This document shows, in pieces, positions 27,201 through 33,714 of a DNA stretch of 39,874 nt. The translations under genes and the position numbers were made by a program. This DNA is from a virus. The notes beneath the pieces are model-generated. The model worked only from the letters and a program-made list of their open reading frames with translations. It was not told the DNA's origin and did no database searches. The stretch covers positions 1 to 39,874 of the IMG/VR virus record IMGVR_UViG_3300009154_000107, one strand, 5' to 3'. The stretch's first letter is position 1. Every line of letters starts with the position of its first letter.

Positions 27201-29422
27201 ATACCTACATTAGGCAGAACGGCGGAAGACCGCTGGTAAGTGCTCGTGCCTATGTTACAGATGGAACAACATCGCAATATGATCTTTTGGTAACACCTCA
27301 AAGCGATCAGGCTGTTATGGCATATCTTAATGGCTCGGCGCTGACCGTTGGAACAGGCGGTGATGTTGTTGTAAACTATAATACACGCAAATTGGTGTTT
27401 ATTAATACACCACCGCCTGATCAAATGCTGTATATAACTGCCATAGGATTTGGCGGAGCCAGCAGAGGCATAGCAGCAGCCTATGTGGTTTCTGGTGGTA
27501 ATGGATATGTAGTAGGTGATACACTGACGCTATCCGCGGGGATACCTTTTCAACCAGGGACGTCTGTGCGCCCTGCGCAACTTACAGTGACCAATGTGGG
27601 AGTCCACAACAGTGTAGTTGCTACCAACGTTTTGGATCTAGGTCTATATCCGCAACTACCACCACAACCGATAGCCGCTACAGGTGGTCATGGTAATGGT
27701 GCAAACTTTATTGTGAGTTTCACAGATGATTTCCAAATGTACCATTTTACAGGAGATGGAGTAAACAAAAACTACCCAGTGCCAGGGACCAGTGACAATT
27801 TCCAACCAGGTGTGATGCTGAATATCGACGGAATTCTCACCCCAATAGCAGGTTACACTTCAACCGGTGTTTATCTATCCTCAGCACCAGACTATGGCAG
27901 TACTGTAACTTTGGCATCTTTTACCACTTCACAGTTCTCGGTAGTACAAGAAACACTGCTAACCATAAACAACTCGTCAGAGTTGACATATACTATTACA
28001 CAGGCATCTAGCACACAGCCCAATTACATATCAACTATGGTAAGGCGCAACGGTTTGTTGCTGACACCTCCGTTACTGCAGGAATGGTCTGGTAACCAAT
28101 ATCAAACTCACTTTAACATCACAGTAGATCTTACCAACGCGGTAACAACAACTGTATACATAGACAGTGCTCTTCAGGTCATTGGAGTTGATTACACTAT
28201 ACAGAATAATGTTTTGATATTTGCTGCTGCACCAATTAATCTCGCCACAATAGTGTTGGTATGCGTGAATCCCAGCACACATTATACTATTGCAGGCACC
28301 AGCATTACTTTTGCAGCAGGATCAATTCAAGTTGATGATACGGTAATTATCACCACCTATACTCAGGACATTGATTACCAATTCCATACGGATGAATTTA
28401 CCGCCGTTGAGACAGGGACCTATACGTTGACAGCCTATCCAGAGGATCCAAATACCATACAGGTTTGGTACAACAAAGTTTTACAGGTACCACAACAAGA
28501 CTATACACTGTCCACCACTGCCGCCAGCAGTGGTTGGGGCAATAGCGGTTGGGACAATTATGTATGGGCCGTGCCAACGCCTAAAATGCTGAATATAATT
28601 TTACAACAACCTGATGCAGGTTGGGCCAACGGCGGCTGGGCAGTTTCACAACAACCTGATGAAGGTTGGGATTATCTGCCACCAATAAACATAAACTATA
28701 TGACAGGAAGACCACAGGCCCCTGCTATTTCATGGCGAACCACTACAGGCTGGGATGCAACTTTGTCCACAGCACTAGATAACACACGCATGACTTATAT
28801 TCTAAGCAATGTCTATACCTACAGTAGCACTATTGAAGTGGCAGATGTGTCTGTATTGACACTGCCAAATATTGGTATACCTGGTTTGATATATATCAAT
28901 AATGAATTGATAAGTTTCATGCAGGTGCAACCTGCGCCAACGGCTGTTTATCCAAATAGAGCATTTTTGGCTGGTATTGCTCGCAATAGGTTAGGTACTT
29001 CGGGATTGCCTCAAACAGTCTACAACACGTTCTACTACAACGGCAATGGAATCAACACTGTATTTGCCAGCGAGTCTGCCAGTCAAGCAATCTCTACCAC
29101 TGTATTTGTCAACGGTCAAATGCAAATTGAAAGCATTGATTATCAATTTGTTACCAACCCAACTGGATACCCAGCAGGGTACTATGTGCGATTTATTGCT
29201 GCTGCACCCGGCATCGGAATCAAAAACATACGAATAGCCTGTCTAAATCAAATCTCCTACAAAACTAAGCTCAGTCATGCTGTGCCAGCAAATGTTATAG
29301 ATGCAGGACAACAGGTTGAAATACCCGGAGGCTATTCTTGGGTAGCAACACCAAATGGTTTGCAATATAGCGACTCGTCGTTGGGAATATTTCTTTTAGA
29401 ACACTCTGCAGAAACTAAATAA
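18224..29422 (+). CDS. Giant 3732-aa virion protein, probably a baseplate wedge or peripheral component
   Basis: The frame is unbroken over 11.2 kb. The conserved N-terminus (RYPIELLPEYLQTDALKKVF, FLDGYVGHIPPWYNPL, AFQGALVNNHDRLFAQEYY) follows gp6 exactly where T4 has gp7 (1032 aa), so a gp7-like wedge role is inferred from position only. Downstream are appendage-type modules. A PHGLLNGDLCVVFGV module lies near 1790. Two GGxGYxxGD modules lie near 2850 and 3090. At least five loosely repeated beta units with an NG-L-x-GVDY or aP-G-i pattern lie near 570, 3035, 3200, 3315, 3415 and 3630. A Trp/Gly-rich stretch lies near 3440-3485. Such modules are usual in tail fibres and spikes, so it may combine a wedge anchor with surface-exposed parts. 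The exact role is unknown. Confidence 0.6.
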   Translation: MANINTTYLQRYPIELLPEYLQTDALKKVFNATVNHLFQPASVEFLDGYVGHIPPWYNPLTDFYIPEPDANRQNYQLDPTVVSSPYNNPELTNAMFYEDLIGQLAFQGALVNNHDRLFAQEYYSWSPPIDLDMFTNYTNYFWLPNGPDAIILLNTTDLVNTAAGQTAYSYVGSVIYSSNNTTATFTASAPLVFTTGLKIIPKADQTLLLNDQELIIGGVGRSIQLINFSDIAYTNWDLGGWDLYGWSGVTDPTTLYVTIARGSSDGNQWSSQNRWFHIDIINISKTLVSNISNNQAARPIIQFDVDTQLWNYGTNNRGIITIVDTVNTSILKNIVGQPYWTINGVPLQDGMRILSLADNSPEAAGKIFIVSGQANGAIQLTVDTSGCHSSDGQPTQGDRATVQFGLLQGQNIYYNNGVWTTNCQQLIGLTPPLFQLYDIDGNSMSDPSVYPSSSFMGSQVFSYAIDPTQPIDPYLGQSVQLDQFGDWVFDNNLTTDTVTYVSNSTRINYNGYLFAQIGSTYIDSWYTAPQLSRQYIINQFDLTTDTTVFVIDQAPAAQSDNTLPTIFVRINVNQNDKLLVNGVDYTVSNNVVTLTVPAVAGSIVEIASWNPVAPVNITGYYQIPLNISANPNNLPITSVARSQFLQQFQEIIENQTGIVGPALGKNNYRDTAQQRGLGLSILQHRAPMIKLNLLNSVPLNNINLTTAPTDPVQAMQYAENSYTRFYNRFLRALFNVAAQQGYTASSDPNVCNPYNTALWITTALNQINIGKTPASPWANTGYGGPPGAYGLIQATNPLYIPATATRLGITSAFTPMVYFDTSYLTPQLTIQTHDGARIVMVDNQGVPLGTILHNQSMTTNPEQLTNPVAAAWLQFELNMFNNLPPAYSNPEATLVFDITTYAPGRWRTTDYTAAEYIQLQRGAFDKWVINNQIDYQSNTGYNPSDPFSFNYSTVTDQQGNSIPGGWQGIYRWFYDTDRPHICPWEMLGFSQEPLWWTEQYGAAPYTSGNTALWQDLASGIIRQGQRAGTYSVWARPGLMSCIPVDAQGNLLPPVLSGCAAYLPTATAAQAPWIFGDGGPVESAWIHSQYYPFVESVTGYLMKPAAFVEYTWDSLRTQEIYPATNESQWIYIDTNTRRASDQFYINRETPNTLVTGVYVPDETNLAYFASAGFQVWITEYVVSQGLSVTNFIGSVIRGGNVKLAHRMAGYINTTNLRGVVDSFGQIGYNSQIIPNENISTYLYRSTSTGNYYYSGVIVQQVVGGWKIYGYDAIEQFFTIIPSNTSGSKINIAIGNQQVTEYQTGLTNSIKIVLYNTVLTSYQQVYDFLISYGRWLTSQGWVFETYSSNAGAVLNWSQSAKEYLLWAQGSWANGTLIALSPSAASTQFTTPVGMINYVNGIISGTYPVVDRAGQPIQSQHLDVLRNEGVMTVQPNNTQGIYGMRLFTTTIEHAVFFDNLTAFGDVIYEPLYNLQQQRIKLYTYRANGWNGTINAPGYVVIQNNTTVNGQTVSSNTWTMTNNFDKTASDFTKYFNIDEPKNYSKITYGGVNTITSSSTLGSIDNQAIANISKHTIGYQPRAYLQNLLLDESVEFQFYQGFIRQKGTLSSINALLRSSSIIPTGSTFNYFDEWMIRVGTYGATAFNVDIEYILPQSYINYDPQWIRFFSSTSNNPNDNVFDIVPNDPLLITPPATYTTKIFGLRNSYASDPATDIPTAGYAQLGETNWYVANTSELKGLYSSVLYTNRPLNFYDTVWQFITDNGSWMVWILSPAASQPSYTIPSTSFGTPTTIVTSGPHGLLNGDLCVVFGVAGTPAINNTYVIGSVTPTTFNIQISTFTAGSGGTIWVYRPMRFANIFDRDTSAPPGGYQEGNLVYVDQGGIIPNAWTVYHYVRSQFVPYRQQPLQVDPNLLQSSAIYNIKTGKNLASLEYWDPVKGKIPGQAQQELTFITDVDPATYNSGDTAGYLVNPSLAWSSAQIGQTWWDVAQVRYLDYEQGDDSYRLRTWGQIAPGTAVVVYEWIQSSVSPTDWATSVAAGTAIMVNGSMVIPSGTVKEPYNWVQLQQYNNQNQPTTYYYFWVGNSGLPPSGINRRLSTSAIATLIQRPSQTGVPWYAAISQNSIILGNVQNLLNGLQVAQRINYTSKANNANIYSEWELIRQGDPNSPINTTVWSRLKASLVTFDGMGNDVPDYHLNAYNRYGTFIRPRQTWFVNRVSASELFVSTFNNLAASSNTPLVYDAGIASWLNYFDAAEPIPTQFSNILLSVTGTAANRVVVTSTLGMIPAQPVVFNSSIGGLIGGTTYYVLAITSQTTFSVSMVPGGEVIELADTSVTTTATETVTVWDYQVADLTQRDGLIGAILPGQLILCDANSSTDNKWSIWQYTNNSQQYWSLTRIQSYNTANYWQYVNWYATGYSAETPPNTSVETIADLYAIANPTQGQLVEVVNGGDGNYQWWAYSNSAWSLVCQQNGTMQVLPSVYQWAETSGGFDGSPFDAAGTSSIFNPLPVFDDNAAIEFANIIDGIYLAIFPGPNSIELNSLFFAMTNFVVAEQLQADWIFKTSNIVFNGFNQTLGQPPLLAVNNTNSILAFINETKPYHANIQDYTNGYSALDPANASVVDFDVPFAYLTTNTPSNAVNPSNITVNTTNLEGIEYRNTYSAWYENYHAATSVTLQQYIDPNLVRQLTTKMVFDRISNPALLLGWGSTWSIFGWSNENAGQNFGALTRIEDNYAPTPGMIPNVISDLMQGVVYRGQTIGNLGFSAEPGWSAGPWGGLLGWDADRAVVDAYLDQIIQGGQIPDYDTAVGDGQTVTFPLKRGAQNPNSLVVWSDGGLRLYGVDWFVPTYAINAYVFDGGTGYSIGDQINVLAGSGIVPVRLQVTEVSHGSITAVNILGKGSYTTVQPGPYKTQYPPAYPGFGTNAMIGVDWSCAWIQFTTPPASSATPNVFILYIGTTFESAATNPSDSIYDGYEFVQPYVDDNHPEELYPMLPRDCLIMDTYIRQNGGRPLVSARAYVTDGTTSQYDLLVTPQSDQAVMAYLNGSALTVGTGGDVVVNYNTRKLVFINTPPPDQMLYITAIGFGGASRGIAAAYVVSGGNGYVVGDTLTLSAGIPFQPGTSVRPAQLTVTNVGVHNSVVATNVLDLGLYPQLPPQPIAATGGHGNGANFIVSFTDDFQMYHFTGDGVNKNYPVPGTSDNFQPGVMLNIDGILTPIAGYTSTGVYLSSAPDYGSTVTLASFTTSQFSVVQETLLTINNSSELTYTITQASSTQPNYISTMVRRNGLLLTPPLLQEWSGNQYQTHFNITVDLTNAVTTTVYIDSALQVIGVDYTIQNNVLIFAAAPINLATIVLVCVNPSTHYTIAGTSITFAAGSIQVDDTVIITTYTQDIDYQFHTDEFTAVETGTYTLTAYPEDPNTIQVWYNKVLQVPQQDYTLSTTAASSGWGNSGWDNYVWAVPTPKMLNIILQQPDAGWANGGWAVSQQPDEGWDYLPPININYMTGRPQAPAISWRTTTGWDATLSTALDNTRMTYILSNVYTYSSTIEVADVSVLTLPNIGIPGLIYINNELISFMQVQPAPTAVYPNRAFLAGIARNRLGTSGLPQTVYNTFYYNGNGINTVFASESASQAISTTVFVNGQMQIESIDYQFVTNPTGYPAGYYVRFIAAAPGIGIKNIRIACLNQISYKTKLSHAVPANVIDAGQQVEIPGGYSWVATPNGLQYSDSSLGIFLLEHSAETK
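28604..28670 (+). repeat. 22-bp near-perfect direct repeat within the giant gene
   Basis: Two copies (28604-28625 and 28649-28670) differ at one base and are offset by 45 bp. Each encodes QQPDxGW. They lie in a Trp/Gly-rich stretch and look like a recent in-frame 45-bp duplication. Confidence 0.6.
29414..29421 (+). promoter_or_regulatory. Late promoter box (ACTAAATA) before the 45-aa gene
   Basis: The box matches six of eight consensus positions, overlaps the stop codon of the giant gene and ends four bases before the ATG at 29426. The predicted start is within about one base of the ATG, and no Shine-Dalgarno sequence is present. Confidence 0.4.
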
Positions 29423-29425
29423 CTC

Positions 29426-29563
29426 ATGTCAAAAACAGCAACACAAAAAGACCAAACACCAAACGAAAAACCCCGTGATGAAGATGTGGGCATCATGATC
29501 TACGGCAATATAAAAATACGTGATCTAGATACAGGTAAACTTTTGGTCAATCAAAGGGCGTGA
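29426..29563 (+). CDS. 45-aa mini-protein, partial duplicate of the next gene's N-terminus
   Basis: The product ends IYGNIKIRDLDTGKLLVNQR. This aligns with residues 9-29 of the next protein (IQGHVLIRDINTGEILVNKK), and the codons also resemble each other. The first 23 residues are charged and hydrophilic. The gene lies four bases from both neighbours, in line with real coding sequence. It could be a truncated paralogue left by a tandem duplication, or a short protein that binds the same partner as the N-terminus of its neighbour. The function is unknown. Confidence 0.6.
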   Translation: MSKTATQKDQTPNEKPRDEDVGIMIYGNIKIRDLDTGKLLVNQRA

Positions 29564-29566
29564 TAG

Positions 29567-30175
29567 ATGTTTGAAGATGATACCAATAATCGCATACAAG
29601 GCCATGTATTGATACGCGACATCAACACTGGCGAAATTTTGGTCAACAAGAAAAATGCCATTAATTATGAGAATTTTTCTGTGTCATTAGCAGAAACTCT
29701 CAGCAATCGTCCAACCGGATGGATACAGAACATGGCATTTGGCAACGGCGCAGCCACTGTCAGCGGTACAGGAACAATTACCTACCTACCACCAAATGTA
29801 GTAGGTACATCAGCAGAACTCTACAATGAAACCTATTTCCAATGTGTCAACGACCAAAGTCCACTGAATGCCAACCCTGCTCAGAACTATATGACCACTG
29901 CACACGTCTCTGGGACTACCTATAGTGACGTTATAGTGACCTGCACGCTGGGTTATGGACAACCATCTGGTCAAGAAGCCTTTGACAACACCACAAACAT
30001 CACTGGGACGTATGTGTTCAATGAGTTAGGTCTCAAGGCCTACAATGCTACCGATGCTGCCAATGGTACAGATACCAATGGTCTGCTGTTGACACATGTA
30101 GTGTTCAGTCCAGTACAAAAAAGTCTCAATAGACAGATTGAAATCGTCTATACCATACGTATTCAAACGGTATAA
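29567..30175 (+). CDS. Putative virion structural protein, 202 aa
   Basis: I recognise the type but not its role. The N-terminus HVLIRDINTGEILVNKKNAI, then ENFSVSLAETL and IQNMAFGNGA, is a pattern I associate with tail or baseplate proteins of aquatic T4-like phages. The rest is Thr/Asn/Gly-rich and predicted to be beta-structured, ending in QIEIVYTIRIQTV. AAAGGG precedes the ATG. The stop codon lies inside the next late promoter box. Its place between the giant protein and the fibre gene suggests a baseplate-periphery or fibre-connecting role, by inference only. Confidence 0.55.
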   Translation: MFEDDTNNRIQGHVLIRDINTGEILVNKKNAINYENFSVSLAETLSNRPTGWIQNMAFGNGAATVSGTGTITYLPPNVVGTSAELYNETYFQCVNDQSPLNANPAQNYMTTAHVSGTTYSDVIVTCTLGYGQPSGQEAFDNTTNITGTYVFNELGLKAYNATDAANGTDTNGLLLTHVVFSPVQKSLNRQIEIVYTIRIQTV

Positions 30176-30178
30176 ATA
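30171..30178 (+). promoter_or_regulatory. Perfect late promoter box TATAAATA
   Basis: This is the exact T4 late consensus. Transcription would start near 30184, giving a 26-base leader with AAGGG (30197-30201) before the fibre gene at 30210. It contains the stop codon of the preceding gene. It is the only perfect match noticed near a gene start here. Confidence 0.75.
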
Positions 30179-30209
30179 GCTGCATCATCATTAAACAAGG
30201 GTTAAACCA

Positions 30210-31349
30210 ATGGCCACTAACATTTTTAATTACAATGGTACTTTGCGGACCACAATAGCAGATGGGGCCATTGACAATACCACCAGCATTGCCATGCCCG
30301 GTCGTGGTTATCTAAATTATGGGGAACCTGTTAATCAGGACCTATTATGGATCATGCAGAATTTTGCCAACACCACTGCTCCTATCAATCCAGTACAGGG
30401 ACAGCTGTGGTACAACACTACCACTGGATTGATCAATGTATGGACAGGCGCAGCATGGATTTCCAGCGCAGTCTATGCCGGCAGCAGTGGCGGAGTTGGC
30501 AGCCAGCCGGGTGCTTTGTGGTTTGATACAGTGAACCTACAATTAAATGTATGGAACGGTACTGCATGGAATATCGTTGGTCCGCTTGGCAGTCAAATCA
30601 ACACCGATCCGTTGAATCCCAGCATTCCCAGCTATACTGCTTTCCAGGCTGCACGAATTACAGATACAATTTCTGTCAATCATGAAGTCTGGGAGATAGT
30701 GGTAGGAGGTACACTGCTGGCCATTTACAGTAAGGATGCTGCGTTTACACCCAGCCCTGCTATTTCAGGTTTTACCACTGTGAATCCAGGGTTGAATTTC
30801 AGTACAACAGTGGCTGGTTCTAGCGTAACGTCGCCAAACATTTTTTCTAATAATAAAAATAACGTACCTGACAGCAACGCTCTCTATAATATGGGTAGTG
30901 TTACATATAGATTTGCCAACATGTATGCAATTAATTTCAATGGTCAAGCCACTTCTGCACTCTATGCTGATCTTGCTGAGAGATATGAATCAGATGCAGA
31001 ACTAGATGTTGCGACTGTGGTTAGTATCGGTGGTAGTGCAGAAATCACTGCTGCTAATACACCCGGTGATACAAATGTATTTGGTGTTGTATCAACTAAC
31101 CCTGCATATCTAATGAATTCTTCAGCAGGAGATGATGTTACACATCCAGCAGTAGCACTTACAGGGCGCGTGCCCTGTAAAATTGTTGGTCCTGTCAAAA
31201 AGGGTCAAAGGCTAATGACCAGCGCAGTTGCAGGATGCGCGTGTGTATGGACAGAAGAATATGGACTGTTGAGTATTCTTGGTCGAGCCCTGCAGGATAA
31301 AAAAACAGATGGCATAGAAATAATTGAAATTGTAATAGGCAAAAACTAA
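30210..31349 (+). CDS. Tail fibre or appendage protein, 379 aa
   Basis: Two tandem fibre-type repeats are visible near residues 59-90 and 92-125: PVQGQLWYNTTTGLINVWTG and GALWFDTVNLQLNVWNGTAW. They follow the pattern P-x-G-x-LW-xx-T-xxxx-L-x-VW-x-G-x-xW. The C-terminal domain (about 250-379) contains YADLAERYESDAELDVATVV, FGVVSTNPAYLMNS, GRVPCKIVGPVKKGQRLM and GRALQDKK. I know this arrangement as a conserved C-terminal domain of fibre-like proteins in marine phages. It probably helps recognise the host surface. It is the first gene after a perfect late promoter and is followed one base later by another appendage-like gene. Confidence 0.7.
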   Translation: MATNIFNYNGTLRTTIADGAIDNTTSIAMPGRGYLNYGEPVNQDLLWIMQNFANTTAPINPVQGQLWYNTTTGLINVWTGAAWISSAVYAGSSGGVGSQPGALWFDTVNLQLNVWNGTAWNIVGPLGSQINTDPLNPSIPSYTAFQAARITDTISVNHEVWEIVVGGTLLAIYSKDAAFTPSPAISGFTTVNPGLNFSTTVAGSSVTSPNIFSNNKNNVPDSNALYNMGSVTYRFANMYAINFNGQATSALYADLAERYESDAELDVATVVSIGGSAEITAANTPGDTNVFGVVSTNPAYLMNSSAGDDVTHPAVALTGRVPCKIVGPVKKGQRLMTSAVAGCACVWTEEYGLLSILGRALQDKKTDGIEIIEIVIGKN

Positions 31350-31350
31350 C

Positions 31351-32298
31351 ATGACTTACGCGGTGGGTCAACCCATAGCAGCGTCTGACTACATGGCTTT
31401 CCGTGGAGCAGAAGCACCTAATGTAGCGTTTCCCAACGCCAGTGCTGCCACTGATGCTGTTGCGGCATTGGTTGGTGTAGGGTATGGATCTCGCGGATAC
31501 GGTCAAACATCAATCACACTACCATCAGTAGCAACTGGTGATTTGATCACTGCTGGGCCATGGAACAATCTCTATTCGGCTATGGCTGTGATCAACACAC
31601 AGACTGGCAGTGGGTTGACATTGCCTGTAGATGTGGTAGCAGGTGATATTATACAGGCAGACAATGGCAGCAGCGGCAGACCAAATCTACCATTATTGAT
31701 ATCAACACTAGACAGCAATCGACTGTTGTATTCAATTTCGCAAATGGCAGTTTCCAGTGAGTTGACTAGTACTCGCATAACAACGTGGAATACCAGTATA
31801 GTGCATCAATGGGTTTTGACTTTTACCAGCGAAGATTCTGCAAGATATTTTTTCAATACAGGCGGACAAGTCTATGCATCTGGTAGTAGAACTGGTGGCT
31901 CAGCAACACACATCAATGTTGCTCTTACAACGCTCCTTGCACAAATGGGAACCATAAAACTTGGAGCCCTGGCAACGACATATACAGGCTCTGGTGGAAC
32001 GTCTTATCCAATTGGATATTATGGTCTAACAGGAACATTTCAAACTGTGTTTATACACTATGGGTCGGCCTATGGTTATACTGCAGCCAGTTATACACTG
32101 CAGGCCAGGGTAGAAACCGTAACCGGTGTTAATGGTGGTAATGGGAGCATTGTGCGCATGCAGGCTATTTTTGCCACCGGTATCAGCAGTGACGGGACAG
32201 TTGACGGAACCTTGACTAGTGATGTACAACAACTCAAAGCAGACGTGTTGACAGTTGCAAGTCCAACATATGCTACAACTATTTCATTATCTAGTTAG
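31351..32298 (+). CDS. Putative tail or appendage protein, 315 aa
   Basis: The start is one base after the fibre gene's stop. The sequence is rich in Gly, Ser, Thr and Ala and probably beta-structured. Notable segments are VGVGYGSRGYGQTSITLPSV, WNNLYSAMAVINTQTG, and WVLTFTSEDSARYFFNTGGQ. The last resembles a motif I associate with appendage proteins of large phages. I see no catalytic motif, no chaperone module and no transmembrane segment. Coupled translation with the fibre gene suggests both end up in the same appendage. Confidence 0.5.
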   Translation: MTYAVGQPIAASDYMAFRGAEAPNVAFPNASAATDAVAALVGVGYGSRGYGQTSITLPSVATGDLITAGPWNNLYSAMAVINTQTGSGLTLPVDVVAGDIIQADNGSSGRPNLPLLISTLDSNRLLYSISQMAVSSELTSTRITTWNTSIVHQWVLTFTSEDSARYFFNTGGQVYASGSRTGGSATHINVALTTLLAQMGTIKLGALATTYTGSGGTSYPIGYYGLTGTFQTVFIHYGSAYGYTAASYTLQARVETVTGVNGGNGSIVRMQAIFATGISSDGTVDGTLTSDVQQLKADVLTVASPTYATTISLSS

Positions 32299-32457
32299 TT
32301 CTTCGCTGCGCAAGCCCATCCTTGTGAACTATGTCACCAGAACAGTGCCCAAACCAACATCAAAAATGGCATATCACTGCCTACAGAAATCGACACATTT
32401 AATCTAGGTCGCCGGCTATAAAACTTGCTATTATTGTTGAAATTATTAACAATTATC

Positions 32458-32465
32458 AAGGAGGT
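32458..32465 (+). promoter_or_regulatory. Full-length Shine-Dalgarno sequence AAGGAGGT
   Basis: AAGGAGGT ends five bases before the ATG at 32471 and is the strongest ribosome site in the window. It contrasts with the late genes that lack one. The 172-bp gap upstream (32299-32470) holds TATAAAAC at 32417-32424, a six-of-eight match to the late box, and nothing else I can support. Confidence 0.7.
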
Positions 32466-32470
32466 ATTTT

Positions 32471-32836
32471 ATGGACGAGCGACTGCAGAAGGCATTAGAT
32501 GCATCAAACCTACGTTTGAATCTCATTAATATCAAAGAAAATCTCAAGATAAAAGTTGACACCATGACCACCATGGCCATCAATGGCGGGCTGTTCAAAG
32601 CATCTCGTGAATTGATAACTTTCATGCAGATGATCATAGATAGAGGTTGGCAATCAGTAGTATTGATAGATGAAAACGGTAATCCTATTGAAATTACTGA
32701 TCTTGAAACATTCCGCGATGAACTACTGGATCGCTATTTTAATGCCACTAACTATTATAATCTAGAATACAATAACCTGCGCAAGGCTAGATCAACTGCT
32801 GAACAATTTTCAGAAATAGTCAAAGGCAATAATTAA
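32471..32836 (+). CDS. Conserved phage protein of unknown function, 121 aa
   Basis: This is mostly helical, with KALDASNLRLNLINIKENLK, VDTMTTMAINGGLFKASREL, and a middle segment SVVLIDENGNPIEITDLETF that looks like a short beta hairpin. The C-terminal part (AEQFSEIVKGNN) is charged and may form a coiled coil. It belongs to a group I associate with T4-like marine phages but cannot assign a function to. It begins the glycosyltransferase-like operon and overlaps the next gene (TAATG). An assembly or chaperone role is possible but unsupported. Confidence 0.6.
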   Translation: MDERLQKALDASNLRLNLINIKENLKIKVDTMTTMAINGGLFKASRELITFMQMIIDRGWQSVVLIDENGNPIEITDLETFRDELLDRYFNATNYYNLEYNNLRKARSTAEQFSEIVKGNN

Positions 32837-33714
32837 TGAGCCGCGGATATTTGATACATGCCTACAATAATTTAGAAATAGACTATGGTACCATGGCCAT
32901 TTGCTCCAGTCTATTGATTAAAAAGCATCTTAAAGAACAATCTACTGCCGTGGCCACATCACAAGATACCTTATTTTGGATGATCAAAACACATGGTGAA
33001 GATCTAGTCAATCATGTTTTTGACCACATAATTATTACAGACATTGATCGAAATGTGCCAAACCGCAGTTTTCACGACACTAGGTATACTAAAAAAACAG
33101 CACCTTATTATAATACCAATAGATCTGATAGTTTTGTATTGAGTCCATTTGATGAAACTCTGTTGATCGATGCAGATTTTTTGGTATTAGACAACAGCCT
33201 AGATGCGGTCTGGGGATCAACTGAAGAAATTTTGGTCAATAAATCAGTTTGTGATCTCAATCATATAGAAGATTTAGGCGGATTTGACAAACGGTTCAAT
33301 AACATGAGCATACCGTTGTATTGGGCCACAGTCATGTATTTCAAAAAGACAGACAAGACCAAATGTCTATTTGATTTGATCAAATTTATCAAACACAACT
33401 ATCGATACTATCAAAGTCTCTACAAAGTCCCACCGGGCGATTATTTCCGCAATGACTACGCTCTGAGTATTGCCATCCACATGATGAATGCACAGTTTGA
33501 AGGCGACACTGTTAAAAACCTACCCAACAAGCAATTGATGTTTGCCACCGAAAACGATGATATAGCAGCTTTTGATCAAGGCACGGTATTTTTTACCAGC
33601 GAAGCACGACAAGGCGAGTTCAAACTACACAAGGTCAACACCAATGTGCATGTCATGAATAAATGGAGCATAGGACGTGTTGCAGAAAGGATCATAAATT
33701 ATGCCACCAACTGA
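32836..33714 (+). CDS. Glycosyltransferase-like protein (GT-A fold, GT8-like), 292 aa
   Basis: The N-terminus SRGYLIHAYNNLEIDYGTMA fits a nucleotide-sugar binding first strand. FDETLLIDADFLV supplies a DxD motif (D112, D114) that would bind metal and the sugar nucleotide. VMYFKKTDKTKCLFDLIKFI and FRNDYALSIAIHMM match the acceptor half of GT8-like enzymes. The next gene is a diverged paralogue. It follows the fibre genes, so it could glycosylate a virion protein or act on host surface glycans; the target is unknown. The start overlaps the previous stop (TAATG), preceded by AAAGGC. The enzyme class comes from the motif and fold pattern. Confidence 0.7.
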   Translation: MSRGYLIHAYNNLEIDYGTMAICSSLLIKKHLKEQSTAVATSQDTLFWMIKTHGEDLVNHVFDHIIITDIDRNVPNRSFHDTRYTKKTAPYYNTNRSDSFVLSPFDETLLIDADFLVLDNSLDAVWGSTEEILVNKSVCDLNHIEDLGGFDKRFNNMSIPLYWATVMYFKKTDKTKCLFDLIKFIKHNYRYYQSLYKVPPGDYFRNDYALSIAIHMMNAQFEGDTVKNLPNKQLMFATENDDIAAFDQGTVFFTSEARQGEFKLHKVNTNVHVMNKWSIGRVAERIINYATN

